In this document: positions 10,176 through 19,562 of the stretch, one piece after another | How positions within the stretch are numbered: the first letter of the stretch is position 1 | Layout of the letters: the number at the start of each line of letters is the position of its first letter | Assembly (NCBI GenBank): GCA_014801785.1 | Contig: JAAVDN010000002.1 | Location: forward strand, 62,001-126,000 | Length of the DNA: 64,000 nt | Direction: 5' to 3' | DNA from: Bacteroides sp. | Lineage (GTDB): Bacteria; Bacteroidota; Bacteroidia; Bacteroidales; Muribaculaceae | Position numbers and translations under genes: made by a program | The notes under the pieces: model-generated | What the model saw: the letters and a program-made list of their open reading frames with translations, nothing else | Told to the model about the DNA's origin: nothing | Database searches by the model: none

Positions 10176-11477
10176 ATGCTCAAACAAGTTCTATACGAAA
10201 TGCGCCATCAGCCCCTCGTCTCATGGCTGACAATAGGCGGCACGGCCCTGGCGCTTTTCCTCATCATGACAACATACATGATCGACAACCGTCATTCAAT
10301 ATCAATATCTCCAGAGACAAACCGCGACCGAATATTCTACGGAGAGTATCTGCACATCAAGACACCAACCGGAGAGAACTCCGCCAGCCTCAGCTATGAT
10401 ATGAGCCGCGAATTTTACGCAGGTCTTGACGGAATCGAAAAAGAGTCATATATCGAATCCTGGGTTCCGACCCGCCGTCTTCAAGTCGGAAATGAAATTC
10501 CTCTCGATGTAAACATACGGGGTGTAGACGAGGTGTTCTTTGAAATATACGATTTCAATTTCGAAGAGGGGGCCCCTTTCGACCATGAGACCGTCGAAGC
10601 GGGTGTTTACAACATTCTGCTGAGCCGATCCCTCGCCGAGAAACTGTTCGGCAAAGGTGAAAGCTACATGGGTCGTAAACTCAAACTCGAAGAGATCGAA
10701 TATACCGTCACCGGAGTCTATACAGACACCCACCCTCTCCTTTCGCAGACATACGCACAAGGATTCGTACCCACAAACGCCATCCGTCTCAATAACAATT
10801 CCTCGGAATCTCTCGACATGATGGGCGATTACATGGTCGTGCTCCTCGCCTCCCCAGGCGTAACGCGCGAGCAACTCGCTACACTGGTGCAACAACGCTA
10901 CCAAGCCTTCAACTCCCGTCCAAGCACTAAGGAGGGAGGATACGAGGCTTTCTACCACGGAACCCCATTCGACGCCAAACTAATGAGTATCCCCCACGGC
11001 TCCAATACATCTCCTGACCCCTCATACGGAAAGAGAGACCGAATGATATATTACATCATCCTTCTCATTCTTCCGGCAATCAATCTGAGCAGTCTGACCC
11101 GCAGCCGTCTCAAATCACGAGTTTCCGAAATCGGTGTCCGACGCGCCTTCGGATGCACACGTCTCTCCATATTATGGCAGATGATAATGGAAAATTTTCT
11201 CTTCTCCCTCATCGGGGCTGCCATCGGACTCCTCCTCTCTTTCCTGTTCATACTATTCGGTTCGACTGCTTTCATGTCGTTCGCCGGAGAATGGACAACG
11301 AGTGAGGAGCAAATGGCCGCGACTCCAAGTTTCGAAATGCTTTTCTCATGGACAGTCTTTCTGGTTGCCCTTCTGTTCTGCTTCGTCCTCAACCTGCTCA
11401 GCGCTTCGGTGCCGGCCTGGAAAGCTTCCGGCATCCGTCCCGCAGAAGCTATCAGCGGACATGGAGCGATTCGTTAA
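10176..11477 (+). CDS. ABC transporter permease (FtsX/MacB_PCD family)
   Basis: N-terminal TM, periplasmic core domain, three C-terminal TMs with EIGVRRAFGCTR motif. Confidence 0.9.
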   Translation: MLKQVLYEMRHQPLVSWLTIGGTALALFLIMTTYMIDNRHSISISPETNRDRIFYGEYLHIKTPTGENSASLSYDMSREFYAGLDGIEKESYIESWVPTRRLQVGNEIPLDVNIRGVDEVFFEIYDFNFEEGAPFDHETVEAGVYNILLSRSLAEKLFGKGESYMGRKLKLEEIEYTVTGVYTDTHPLLSQTYAQGFVPTNAIRLNNNSSESLDMMGDYMVVLLASPGVTREQLATLVQQRYQAFNSRPSTKEGGYEAFYHGTPFDAKLMSIPHGSNTSPDPSYGKRDRMIYYIILLILPAINLSSLTRSRLKSRVSEIGVRRAFGCTRLSILWQMIMENFLFSLIGAAIGLLLSFLFILFGSTAFMSFAGEWTTSEEQMAATPSFEMLFSWTVFLVALLFCFVLNLLSASVPAWKASGIRPAEAISGHGAIR

Positions 11478-11502
11478 CCTGTTCATAACCAAATCAAGAC
11501 CT

Positions 11503-12786
11503 ATGAAACGCGCCTTAATATCCCAGATGAAGAATGAATGGGCCTCGAACCTTTGGCTCGTCATTGAACTCGCCATCGTCACATGTGCAATCCTTTACCT
11601 ATCATGGTTTCTGGGTGTAAAGATATACTCATACACACGCCACCAGCCCGTACATATAGATAATGTCTATCTCGCCGAAGTAAGGACCCTCTCCCCCGAC
11701 TCTCCTATTTATGTCGATATGGGGGAGGCAGGTGGAAACTACGGAGCCGACCTGTTGACTCTCGTTTCCCGTCTCCGGGAACTCGACTATGTCGAAGCCG
11801 TCGCATTCGGCAGAAATGCTGCCCCCTATTATTACGGCTGTTACAATTTCGCCCTTTTCGATACTCAGGATCCAGATTCAATCGATATCAACGTCAATAC
11901 GAGATATGTATCGACGGATTATCCCAAAGTGTTCCGGCTAAGTTCCATCGACGGAAAATCCCCCGAACAGCTGAGCGATATTCTGCGAAAAGGGGAAGTC
12001 ATAATCTCGATAGCCGAATATACGGCTAACCGGCGCAAAGGGGATCCTACCGGGCTTGACCTGGTCGGCAAGGAGGTCAAATCAAAATGGAGCCGGGGTG
12101 AAGAAGAGCCTGCGACCGTCGGTGCCATTATCCCGACCATCCGACGCACTGATTTTGAATATGATCCCTGGAGCGGAACGCAACTCGTGCCGCTCGACGA
12201 GAATCCCTCGGCCGCCGAAGCAAGCCAGATGGTGATGATTCGCGTCAAACCGGGTAAAGGGGCTGATCTGACCGACGACTTCTATTCCTCGCCGCAACTG
12301 CGTATGCTGCGTAATGTCTCGCTCCTTAATCTGCGTCCGATAACGCGCGACCGCGATAGTGTGCAGGAGCTGGAAACACGTCAGATGCGCCTTAGCATCG
12401 CCCAAATTATCCTGCTTCTGTCTATTGTTTTCCTCGGACTGCTCGGCACCTTCTGGTTCCGCGTTCAGGGGCGCACGGGCGAAATAGCCCTGCGCAAAGT
12501 CTGCGGTGCCAGCCCATTGCAGATCAGCCGGAGACTCCTCGGCGAAGGAGCGATTCTTCTCACGGCCTCTCTGCTGCCGGTCGCCATTTTCGCGGCCTGG
12601 ATTATTCCTTCGCTTAAAGAATCAGCTCTTCAGAGCTATTTCTATTATAACGACTCGGTAAAGATTATGTGGATTTCCTGCGCCGCCGGTGTGGCGATAA
12701 TGTATCTGCTGGTTATCATCGGCATCTGGTTCCCCATGCGCCGCGCGATGAAGATCCGTCCTGCAGTCGCTCTCAAGCAGGAGTGA
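11503..12786 (+). CDS. ABC transporter permease (FtsX/MacB_PCD family), second subunit
   Basis: Same architecture; GEIALRKVCGAS motif. ATG at 11503 preferred over 11302, which overlaps the upstream gene. Confidence 0.9.
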   Translation: MKRALISQMKNEWASNLWLVIELAIVTCAILYLSWFLGVKIYSYTRHQPVHIDNVYLAEVRTLSPDSPIYVDMGEAGGNYGADLLTLVSRLRELDYVEAVAFGRNAAPYYYGCYNFALFDTQDPDSIDINVNTRYVSTDYPKVFRLSSIDGKSPEQLSDILRKGEVIISIAEYTANRRKGDPTGLDLVGKEVKSKWSRGEEEPATVGAIIPTIRRTDFEYDPWSGTQLVPLDENPSAAEASQMVMIRVKPGKGADLTDDFYSSPQLRMLRNVSLLNLRPITRDRDSVQELETRQMRLSIAQIILLLSIVFLGLLGTFWFRVQGRTGEIALRKVCGASPLQISRRLLGEGAILLTASLLPVAIFAAWIIPSLKESALQSYFYYNDSVKIMWISCAAGVAIMYLLVIIGIWFPMRRAMKIRPAVALKQE

Positions 12787-12868
12787 GTCCTTCTTCTCTT
12801 AAGAAACGTCTCGCACCCTCCTTATACCTCATTTTATCCGATTCTCTCCCCGTTCCGGTCTTATCTCC

Positions 12869-14341
12869 ATGAAATCTCTGATTTTTTTATTTATAGTTCT
12901 TACTCTCCCCCTCGGGGCGAGGGCTTCGGAGGAGGGGCAGCGCGTGCTGTCCCTCGCCGAGGCTATCTCCCGCGCGCGCTCCTGCAGCGTCGATGCTGAG
13001 GTCGCCGCCGCAGAACTGCGTTCCGCATACTGGGCCTTCCGCTCCTACCGCGCTGACCTACTGCCCGAACTTTCCCTATCGGCTACCATCCCTTCCTATC
13101 GTCAGCTATATTCTCCCTATATGAATGACCGGGGTGAATATTCTTTCGTAGCCAACGATTATCTCCAGATGAACGGAGAGCTGAAACTGACCCAGAATAT
13201 ATGGCTGACAGGTGGTTCCCTCTCGGTCAGCACCTCGCTCGACTTCATGCGCCAGCTCAGCTCCGAGCGATATAACCGGTATATGTCAGTCCCGGTCGCG
13301 CTGACGCTCAACCAGCCGCTGTTCGGAGTCAACAACGTCAGATGGAACCGTCGCATCGAACCCGTAAGATTCCGCGAGGCCAAGGCGGCTTTCATGAGCG
13401 CTACCGAGGATGTAGCCGTCAGCGCGATCGGTTATTATTTCGCCCTCCTCTTGGCCAGGGAAAACTTTGAGATTGCCCGGCAGAATTTGGAGAATGCACA
13501 GAAACTCCACGAGGTGGCGAAAGAAAAGCGGGAGATGGGACAAATATCGCGCAATGACCTGATGCAGATGGAACTCAACGAACTGGAGGCCCGTTCGCAG
13601 CTGACCACCTGCGAGAGTGCGGTCCGAAACGCTTCTTTTCAACTCTCGGCTTTCCTTGACCTGGAAGACGCGGAGCTGGAACCCGAAATCCCGGCATCCC
13701 TACCCCCGGTGGAGATCAGTTTCGAGAAAGCATACGAGAAGGCGCTTGAAAACAACCGTTTCGCCCCTTCGCAGCTGCGACGTCAGCTGGAGGCCGACTA
13801 CGCGGTAGCGTCTGCTAAAGGGGATATGCGCCGGATCAATATATTTGCTCAGATCGGTTTCACGGGAACAGGATCCGGTATCGGGGGAGCATATTCCCCG
13901 CTCCATGACAACAGGGTTGTCGAAGTCGGGTTCGAGATTCCTCTCGTTGACTGGGGAAAGAGGCGGGGGAAGGTGAAAGTCGCCGAAAGCAACCGGAAGT
14001 TGGTCGAGAGCCGTCTGAGACAGGAAGCCCAGTCTTTCCGTCAGGATCTGTTCGTGCTCGTCGAGCGTTTCGCCAACCAGCGCGGACAGCTGGAACTGGC
14101 GCTCCGCTCCGACGAAATTGCCTCTGCCAGATACCTGGCCAATGTCGAGACTTATATGATCGGGCGCCTTTCGACGCTTGACCTCAACGACTCGCGAACA
14201 ACCAAAGATGAGGCGCGTCGCCAATATATCAACGAGCTTTATTATTACTGGCTCTATTATTACCAGCTGCGCTCGCTGACGCTTTGGGATTTCGCGACGG
14301 ACGCCCCTATTTCAACCGATTTTGCGGGTATTATCAAATGA
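12869..14341 (+). CDS. TolC family outer membrane efflux protein
   Basis: Signal peptide, LSLAEAISRARSCSVDAEVAAAELRSAYWAFRSYRADLLPELSL; OEP repeats. Confidence 0.93.
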   Translation: MKSLIFLFIVLTLPLGARASEEGQRVLSLAEAISRARSCSVDAEVAAAELRSAYWAFRSYRADLLPELSLSATIPSYRQLYSPYMNDRGEYSFVANDYLQMNGELKLTQNIWLTGGSLSVSTSLDFMRQLSSERYNRYMSVPVALTLNQPLFGVNNVRWNRRIEPVRFREAKAAFMSATEDVAVSAIGYYFALLLARENFEIARQNLENAQKLHEVAKEKREMGQISRNDLMQMELNELEARSQLTTCESAVRNASFQLSAFLDLEDAELEPEIPASLPPVEISFEKAYEKALENNRFAPSQLRRQLEADYAVASAKGDMRRINIFAQIGFTGTGSGIGGAYSPLHDNRVVEVGFEIPLVDWGKRRGKVKVAESNRKLVESRLRQEAQSFRQDLFVLVERFANQRGQLELALRSDEIASARYLANVETYMIGRLSTLDLNDSRTTKDEARRQYINELYYYWLYYYQLRSLTLWDFATDAPISTDFAGIIK

Positions 14342-14360
14342 TTTAGTTAATTTTGTCCCT

Positions 14361-15734
14361 ATGAATATGATACTGATTGTCGATGACGATCCTTCTGTCC
14401 TTTTCTCCCTACGGGCTCTCTTCCAAAGAGAGGGATACGAAGTGGCGGCCGTCCGTAACAGCGAGGAAGCACTCCCTTTCGTGAGGCGTCAGGAACCGGC
14501 CCTTATTATGACCGACATGAATTTTTCGCGTCAGACATCCGGCGAGGAGGGGCTTCATTTCCTGAGTCAGATCCGTGTCTTCATGCCTGACGTCCCGGTT
14601 ATTCTCATGACAGCCTGGGGCTCTATCGACCTTGCAGTCGAAGGGATGCGCCGCGGCGCTTTCGATTTCATCACCAAGCCCTGGGACTCCCGTCTCCTCC
14701 TGCAGCGCGTCGCGACTGCCCTTTCCCTCTCCCTGGCGGGAAAAGGTAACGGTGGCAACCGCGCTCTCCCCTTCGACCGCGCCGGAATCATAGGAAAAAA
14801 TCCGAAAATGAACGCGCTGCTCGAATCTGTCGCGCGCGTCGCTCCTACCGACGCCCCGGTCCTGATTCTGGGAGAGAACGGAACCGGAAAGGAACTGATC
14901 GCCGAGGCGCTCCATCGAAATAGTCCCCGCTCTTCGGCTCCGTTCGTTAAAGTCAATCTGGGTGGGATGCCCCCTTCGTTGTTTGAAAGCGAAATGTTCG
15001 GTCATGTCAAAGGGGCCTTCACCGGAGCAGTCGCTCCACGCAAAGGGCGCTTCGAAATGGCCGACGGAGGAACAATATTCCTCGACGAGATTGGGGAACT
15101 CGACCTCCCGTCGCAGGTCAAGCTGCTGAGGGTCCTGCAGGAACAGACTTTCGAGCCCTTGGGGGATTCGCGCCCGAGAAAGGTGGATGTCAGAGTGGTA
15201 TGTGCGACAAACGCCGACCTGGAGAAGATGGTCGCCGAAGGCGCCTTCCGCGAAGATCTGTTCTACCGTATAAACCTCATCGAACTTCATATACCCCCTC
15301 TGCGCGAAAGACGCGACGACATACCGGCTCTCGTCTCCCATTTCTCTTCCCTCGCTGCCAAAGAAGCCGGAATCGCCCCCAAGGAATTTTCCCCTGAAGC
15401 TGTGCGACAGCTGGAAAATCTGCGATTTCCGGGAAATATCCGTCAGCTCGGAAATATAGTGCGCCGCGCAGTTATCCTTTCGGGCGGGGAAAGGGTGGAA
15501 ATATCCGATCTGGCCCTCACTCCGGCCGATATGCGTATGCAACCCGATGATCAGAAAGATTCGTGGACAACGCGCGAGGAAGTCGCGGCCATGACTCTCG
15601 ATGATCTCGAACATCGGGCAATATCCGAAGCCCTCGCCCGCCATGACGGCAATCTGTCGCGTGCCGCCGCTTCCCTGGGAATCACACGCCAGTCGCTATA
15701 CCGCCGTATGCAAAAATTCGGTCTCCAGTCATGA
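14361..15734 (+). CDS. Sigma-54-dependent response regulator (REC-AAA-Fis, NtrC family)
   Basis: REC domain; GENGTGKELIAEALH; GAFTGAVAPRKGRFEMADGGTIFLDEIGEL; C-terminal Fis HTH. Confidence 0.96.
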   Translation: MNMILIVDDDPSVLFSLRALFQREGYEVAAVRNSEEALPFVRRQEPALIMTDMNFSRQTSGEEGLHFLSQIRVFMPDVPVILMTAWGSIDLAVEGMRRGAFDFITKPWDSRLLLQRVATALSLSLAGKGNGGNRALPFDRAGIIGKNPKMNALLESVARVAPTDAPVLILGENGTGKELIAEALHRNSPRSSAPFVKVNLGGMPPSLFESEMFGHVKGAFTGAVAPRKGRFEMADGGTIFLDEIGELDLPSQVKLLRVLQEQTFEPLGDSRPRKVDVRVVCATNADLEKMVAEGAFREDLFYRINLIELHIPPLRERRDDIPALVSHFSSLAAKEAGIAPKEFSPEAVRQLENLRFPGNIRQLGNIVRRAVILSGGERVEISDLALTPADMRMQPDDQKDSWTTREEVAAMTLDDLEHRAISEALARHDGNLSRAAASLGITRQSLYRRMQKFGLQS

Positions 15735-17167
15735 ACGCTTCTCTGCTCTCATTCCTTATAGTCATCTGCGTGGCGCTCGCCGTTGCTCCGGCATACACCC
15801 TCCTCCCTCTCTGGGTCGCGGGAACCGCCGGAGGCGCAGCTCTCCTCCTCCTCGCCCTCCTCTATCGGCTCGTCATCCTCCCCCAGAGAATTGCCCGCAA
15901 CGGATTCGACCTGCTCGCCTCCCAGGAAGCCAACAACCGTCTGAGACCGACAGGCTTCAAGGAGCCCGACAGACTCGTTGAGCTTTTCAACTCACTGATG
16001 CAGACACTACACCAGGCGACACGCAGTCTGCGCGAGCAGGAGCAGATATTCTCCCAGATTGTCTCGGTCGCTCCTATGGGGATTTTGGTTCTGGACCCGG
16101 ACATGAAAGTGAGGACTATGAACCCGGCTTTTCGCCAGCTCTGCGCCCTCCCCCAGAAAATCTCATTCGAAGGACGCCCCCTCCATAGTATCAAGTCACC
16201 CACCGTTGCAGAGATGGATGCAATGAAACCGGGCGAGACCCGACTGATCCGACCGGATGGACAGACTCTCCTCCGATGCCGGCGCCTATGGTTCCTACAG
16301 GCTGGATTCCGCAATCCTTTCTTCATGATTGAGAATCTCAGCGAAGAGGTCGCGCGCGCCGAAAAGGAGGCCTATGGGAAAGTAGTCAGACTGATTTCCC
16401 ATGAAGTCAACAACAATATGGCCGGAATTATCCCTTTGCTCGAATATCTATCCTCGCTGCATCCGGAAGAAAAGGAGCTTGAGGAATGGATTGAGGCGGT
16501 CCGCCAACGATGCGGTAACATGAGCCGATTCATCAACAGCTATGCCGATGTTGTCCGTCTTCCGGAACCCGACCTGGTCCCGACAGACCTATCCGTATTC
16601 CTCACTCGCCTACTCCCCTTCCTTGAATCTATAGCCGGACATCCCATCACTCTCGATCTCCCCTCAACCAACAGCGACTCCTCCTACCCCTTACCTGACC
16701 CCCAGTCATCGCTCCTTATCGCCGCCGACACCGCTATGCTCGAACAAGCCATCGTCAATATCCTAACTAATGCCAGACAGGCTATTGAACGTTCTCCCCG
16801 CTCCTATTATAATAAAGGAGATTATAATAAAGGAGATTATAATAAAGGAGAGGGTGAGAATAGAATTTACAATAACGAGGAAACGCCATCCATAATAATT
16901 TCAGCAGCAAAAACCGAATCAGGCGAAATAACGCTGACCATATCCAACAACGGTGAGCCTCTGACAGAAGAACAGACCTCACGCCTCTTCACCCCGTTCT
17001 ATTCCTCCCGCCCCGACGGCCAGGGAATTGGTCTCACTCTGACAGCCGAAATCCTACGCCGCCATAACTGCCGATTCACCCTCCGCACAGAGCCCGACTC
17101 CCGAACCCGCTTCCGCATCCATTTCCCAGTCCTTCCAGAACCAACCCACTCCGAAACTAACCCCTAA
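15731..17167 (+). CDS. Sensor histidine kinase (NtrB-like) with in-frame 15-bp tandem repeat
   Basis: Two TMs, PAS-like region, H-box RLISHEVNNNMAGI, N-box ILTNARQAI, G-boxes GQGIGLTLT. Confidence 0.93.
   Translation: MNASLLSFLIVICVALAVAPAYTLLPLWVAGTAGGAALLLLALLYRLVILPQRIARNGFDLLASQEANNRLRPTGFKEPDRLVELFNSLMQTLHQATRSLREQEQIFSQIVSVAPMGILVLDPDMKVRTMNPAFRQLCALPQKISFEGRPLHSIKSPTVAEMDAMKPGETRLIRPDGQTLLRCRRLWFLQAGFRNPFFMIENLSEEVARAEKEAYGKVVRLISHEVNNNMAGIIPLLEYLSSLHPEEKELEEWIEAVRQRCGNMSRFINSYADVVRLPEPDLVPTDLSVFLTRLLPFLESIAGHPITLDLPSTNSDSSYPLPDPQSSLLIAADTAMLEQAIVNILTNARQAIERSPRSYYNKGDYNKGDYNKGEGENRIYNNEETPSIIISAAKTESGEITLTISNNGEPLTEEQTSRLFTPFYSSRPDGQGIGLTLTAEILRRHNCRFTLRTEPDSRTRFRIHFPVLPEPTHSETNP
16806..16850 (+). 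repeat. Three perfect tandem copies of ATTATAATAAAGGAG inside the histidine kinase gene
   Basis: Read directly; encodes YNKGD-YNKGD-YNKGE. Confidence 0.99.
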
Positions 17168-17245
17168 GAATAGAAGCACTTCAAACCGAACACCTCGTTC
17201 CAACGTTATTAATCCATTCAAACCAAAACTTAAAAACGCAGAATT

Positions 17246-17704
17246 ATGAAAAAACTTCTACTCTCAGGCGCTCTGGCGACCGCAGTCCTCTCAGCATCCG
17301 CCATATCCCCTTTCCTCGAATTTCAGCCCCTCCAGGCCGGAGACGACTTCACCGCCTTCAACGTCCAGGGAGGTTTCACCTCCAAAGTCCATCCCAACAT
17401 CGCCCTCGGACTCGGACTCGGCATAACAGAAAAATGGGACTTCGACAACGGCCCACTCATCCCCATCTTCGGACGCGCCGAATTTTCCGGCCGCTTCCAG
17501 AACCTCACCCCCTTCTTCTCCTTCGATGTCGGCTATGAAATCAACACCGAACACACCGACTACGGCGCAGTCCTCGTCAACCCGATGATCGGACTTAAAT
17601 TCGGCCGCTGGTACGGCGGCATAGGCTATCTCGCCCACTGCTGGACCCCCTCCCACGCCGGAACCACCAGCTGCTTCAACATGAAAATAGGCTATACCTT
17701 CTAA
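17246..17704 (+). CDS. Small outer-membrane beta-barrel-like protein
   Basis: Signal peptide and alternating aromatic beta-strand pattern ending in F. Confidence 0.6.
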   Translation: MKKLLLSGALATAVLSASAISPFLEFQPLQAGDDFTAFNVQGGFTSKVHPNIALGLGLGITEKWDFDNGPLIPIFGRAEFSGRFQNLTPFFSFDVGYEINTEHTDYGAVLVNPMIGLKFGRWYGGIGYLAHCWTPSHAGTTSCFNMKIGYTF

Positions 17705-17729
17705 CCCAGCCGCCCCCAACCCTGCCTTG

Positions 17730-17754
17730 AACCCCCGCCCCCAAAGCGGGGGTT
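17730..17754. terminator. Intrinsic terminator-like hairpin downstream of small OM protein
   Basis: AACCCCCGC ... GCGGGGGTT followed by TT. Confidence 0.7.
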
Positions 17755-17785
17755 TTCAACGCCCGCCCACAATCTCTCCCTCGCA

Positions 17786-17820
17786 CCCCCCTCACACCCC
17801 CTCGCAGCCCCCCTCCCCCC
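17786..17820 (-). other. Putative G-quadruplex-forming tract (G-rich on minus strand)
   Basis: Plus strand C6-TCACA-C5-TCGCAG-C6-T-C6; four runs of at least 5 with loops of 7 nt or less. Confidence 0.85.
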
Positions 17821-17861
17821 GAAAAAAAAGCAAAAACCTGCTGTAGAATATACTTTTATTT

Positions 17862-17892
17862 TTTGCCAATTTTTAGAAACTTGCTATTTTTG
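17862..17892 (+). promoter_or_regulatory. Bacteroidota promoter for gdhA (TTTG-N19-TATTTTTG)
   Basis: TTTG 17862-17865, 19-nt spacer, TATTTTTG 17885-17892. Confidence 0.75.
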
Positions 17893-18010
17893 CATCACAA
17901 TTCAAGGCGCAAAGAGAAAGTCCCACTTGACCGATGCGCCGCGACAGAAGCCAGAGGGCCTCTGCAAACCTGAGAAACAACAACATACCCATAAATCTAA
18001 AACTGATATC

Positions 18011-19351
18011 ATGAACATTAATGAGATCATGGCCAACCTGGAGGCCAAGCACCCCGGTGAAAAGGAGTATCTCCAGGCTGTTAAAGAAGTGCTCCTCTCT
18101 GTAGAGGAAGTTTACAACCAGCACCCCGAGTTCGAAAAGGCACGCCTTATCGAGCGTATGGTTGAGCCGGACCGTATCTTCACTTTCCGCGTAACCTGGG
18201 TAGATGACAACGGCGAAGTCCAGAACAACATAGGCTACCGCGTACAGTTCAACAACGCGATTGGCCCCTACAAAGGAGGTATCCGCTTCCACGCTTCCGT
18301 CAACCTCTCCATCCTCAAATTCCTCGGCTTCGAGCAGACCTTCAAAAACGCTCTTACCACCCTCCCCATGGGCGGCGGCAAAGGTGGTTCCGACTTCTCC
18401 CCCCGCGGCAAGAGCGACGGCGAAATCATGCGTTTCTGCCAGGCCTTCATCCTTGAACTCTGGCGCAACCTCGGCCCGGACCGCGATGTCCCCGCAGGCG
18501 ACATCGGCGTAGGTGGCCGCGAGGTCGGTTACATGTACGGCATGTACAAGAAACTCGCTCGTGAGAACACAGGAACTTTCACCGGCAAAGGCCTCTCCTT
18601 CGGTGGCTCACGCCTCCGTCCCGAGGCTACCGGCTTCGGCGCTATCTACTTCGTCCAGGACGTCCTCAAGAAAAACTGGAACGAAACTATGGAAGGCAAG
18701 ACCGTCGCTGTCTCCGGCTTCGGTAACGTAGCATGGGGCGCTGCCAAGAAAGCTACCGAGCTCGGCGCTAAGGTCGTCACCATCTCCGGCCCCGACGGAT
18801 ACATCTACGATCCCGCCGGTCTCGACGCTGAAAAGATCGAATACATGCTCGAACTCCGCGCTTCCGGTAACGACGTCGTCGCTCCCTACGCTGAGAAGTT
18901 CGCCGGCTCCACTTTCTTCCCCGGCCGCAAGCCCTGGGAGCAGAAAGTCGACATCGCCCTCCCCTGCGCTACCCAGAACGAGCTCGGAGAGGCTGACGCT
19001 AAAGCTCTTATCGCTAACGGCGTACAGCTCTGCGCTGAAGTCTCCAACATGGGTTGCACCCCCGAGGCTATCGACGCTTTCATCGCCAACAAGACTATCT
19101 ACTGCCCCGGTAAGGCTGTCAACGCAGGTGGCGTAGGTGTCTCCGGTCTCGAAATGAGCCAGGACGCTGAGCACCTCCAGTGGAGCGCCGCTGAGGTTGA
19201 CGCAAAACTTCACGAAATGATGAACTCCATCCACAGCGCTTGTGTCGAATACGGAACACAGCCCGACGGATACATCAACTACATGAAGGGCGCTAACATC
19301 GCCGGCTTCCTCAAAGTCGCTGACGCTATGATGGGCCAGGGAATCATCTAA
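18011..19351 (+). CDS. gdhA: NADP-specific glutamate dehydrogenase
   Basis: RVQFNNAIGPYKGGIRFHASVN, LTTLPMGGGKGGSDFSPRGKS, FGGSRLRPEATGFG motifs. Confidence 0.97.
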   Translation: MNINEIMANLEAKHPGEKEYLQAVKEVLLSVEEVYNQHPEFEKARLIERMVEPDRIFTFRVTWVDDNGEVQNNIGYRVQFNNAIGPYKGGIRFHASVNLSILKFLGFEQTFKNALTTLPMGGGKGGSDFSPRGKSDGEIMRFCQAFILELWRNLGPDRDVPAGDIGVGGREVGYMYGMYKKLARENTGTFTGKGLSFGGSRLRPEATGFGAIYFVQDVLKKNWNETMEGKTVAVSGFGNVAWGAAKKATELGAKVVTISGPDGYIYDPAGLDAEKIEYMLELRASGNDVVAPYAEKFAGSTFFPGRKPWEQKVDIALPCATQNELGEADAKALIANGVQLCAEVSNMGCTPEAIDAFIANKTIYCPGKAVNAGGVGVSGLEMSQDAEHLQWSAAEVDAKLHEMMNSIHSACVEYGTQPDGYINYMKGANIAGFLKVADAMMGQGII

Positions 19352-19382
19352 TCCCGCAAACATAATTTATACCCAAAACACA

Positions 19383-19411
19383 AACGGGTCGGATATAATA
19401 TCCGACCCGTT
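19383..19411 (+). terminator. Intrinsic terminator of gdhA
   Basis: AACGGGTCGGATA-TAA-TATCCGACCCGTT followed by TTTTT. Confidence 0.92.
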
Positions 19412-19448
19412 TTTTATTGCATATAACGCAGGGTTATACATCAAAAAA

Positions 19449-19479
19449 TTTGCATCTTTGAAAATTTATGTTAACTTTG
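19449..19479 (+). promoter_or_regulatory. Bacteroidota promoter (TTTG-N19-TAACTTTG) for DUF2807 gene
   Basis: TTTG 19449-19452; TAACTTTG 19472-19479. Confidence 0.65.
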
Positions 19480-19562
19480 CAAACAAATCCCTCCCCTCCT
19501 CGCCCAATGTTCCACCAGCCTCTCCGCGATTTCAACGCAGAAGGCATAAACAAAAATTTCCT

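Noticed and set aside
14409-15644. 411-aa minus-strand ORF
   Set aside because: Antisense to the sigma-54 response regulator; no recognisable domain.
18608-19363. 251-aa minus-strand ORF
   Set aside because: Antisense shadow of highly biased gdhA codons.
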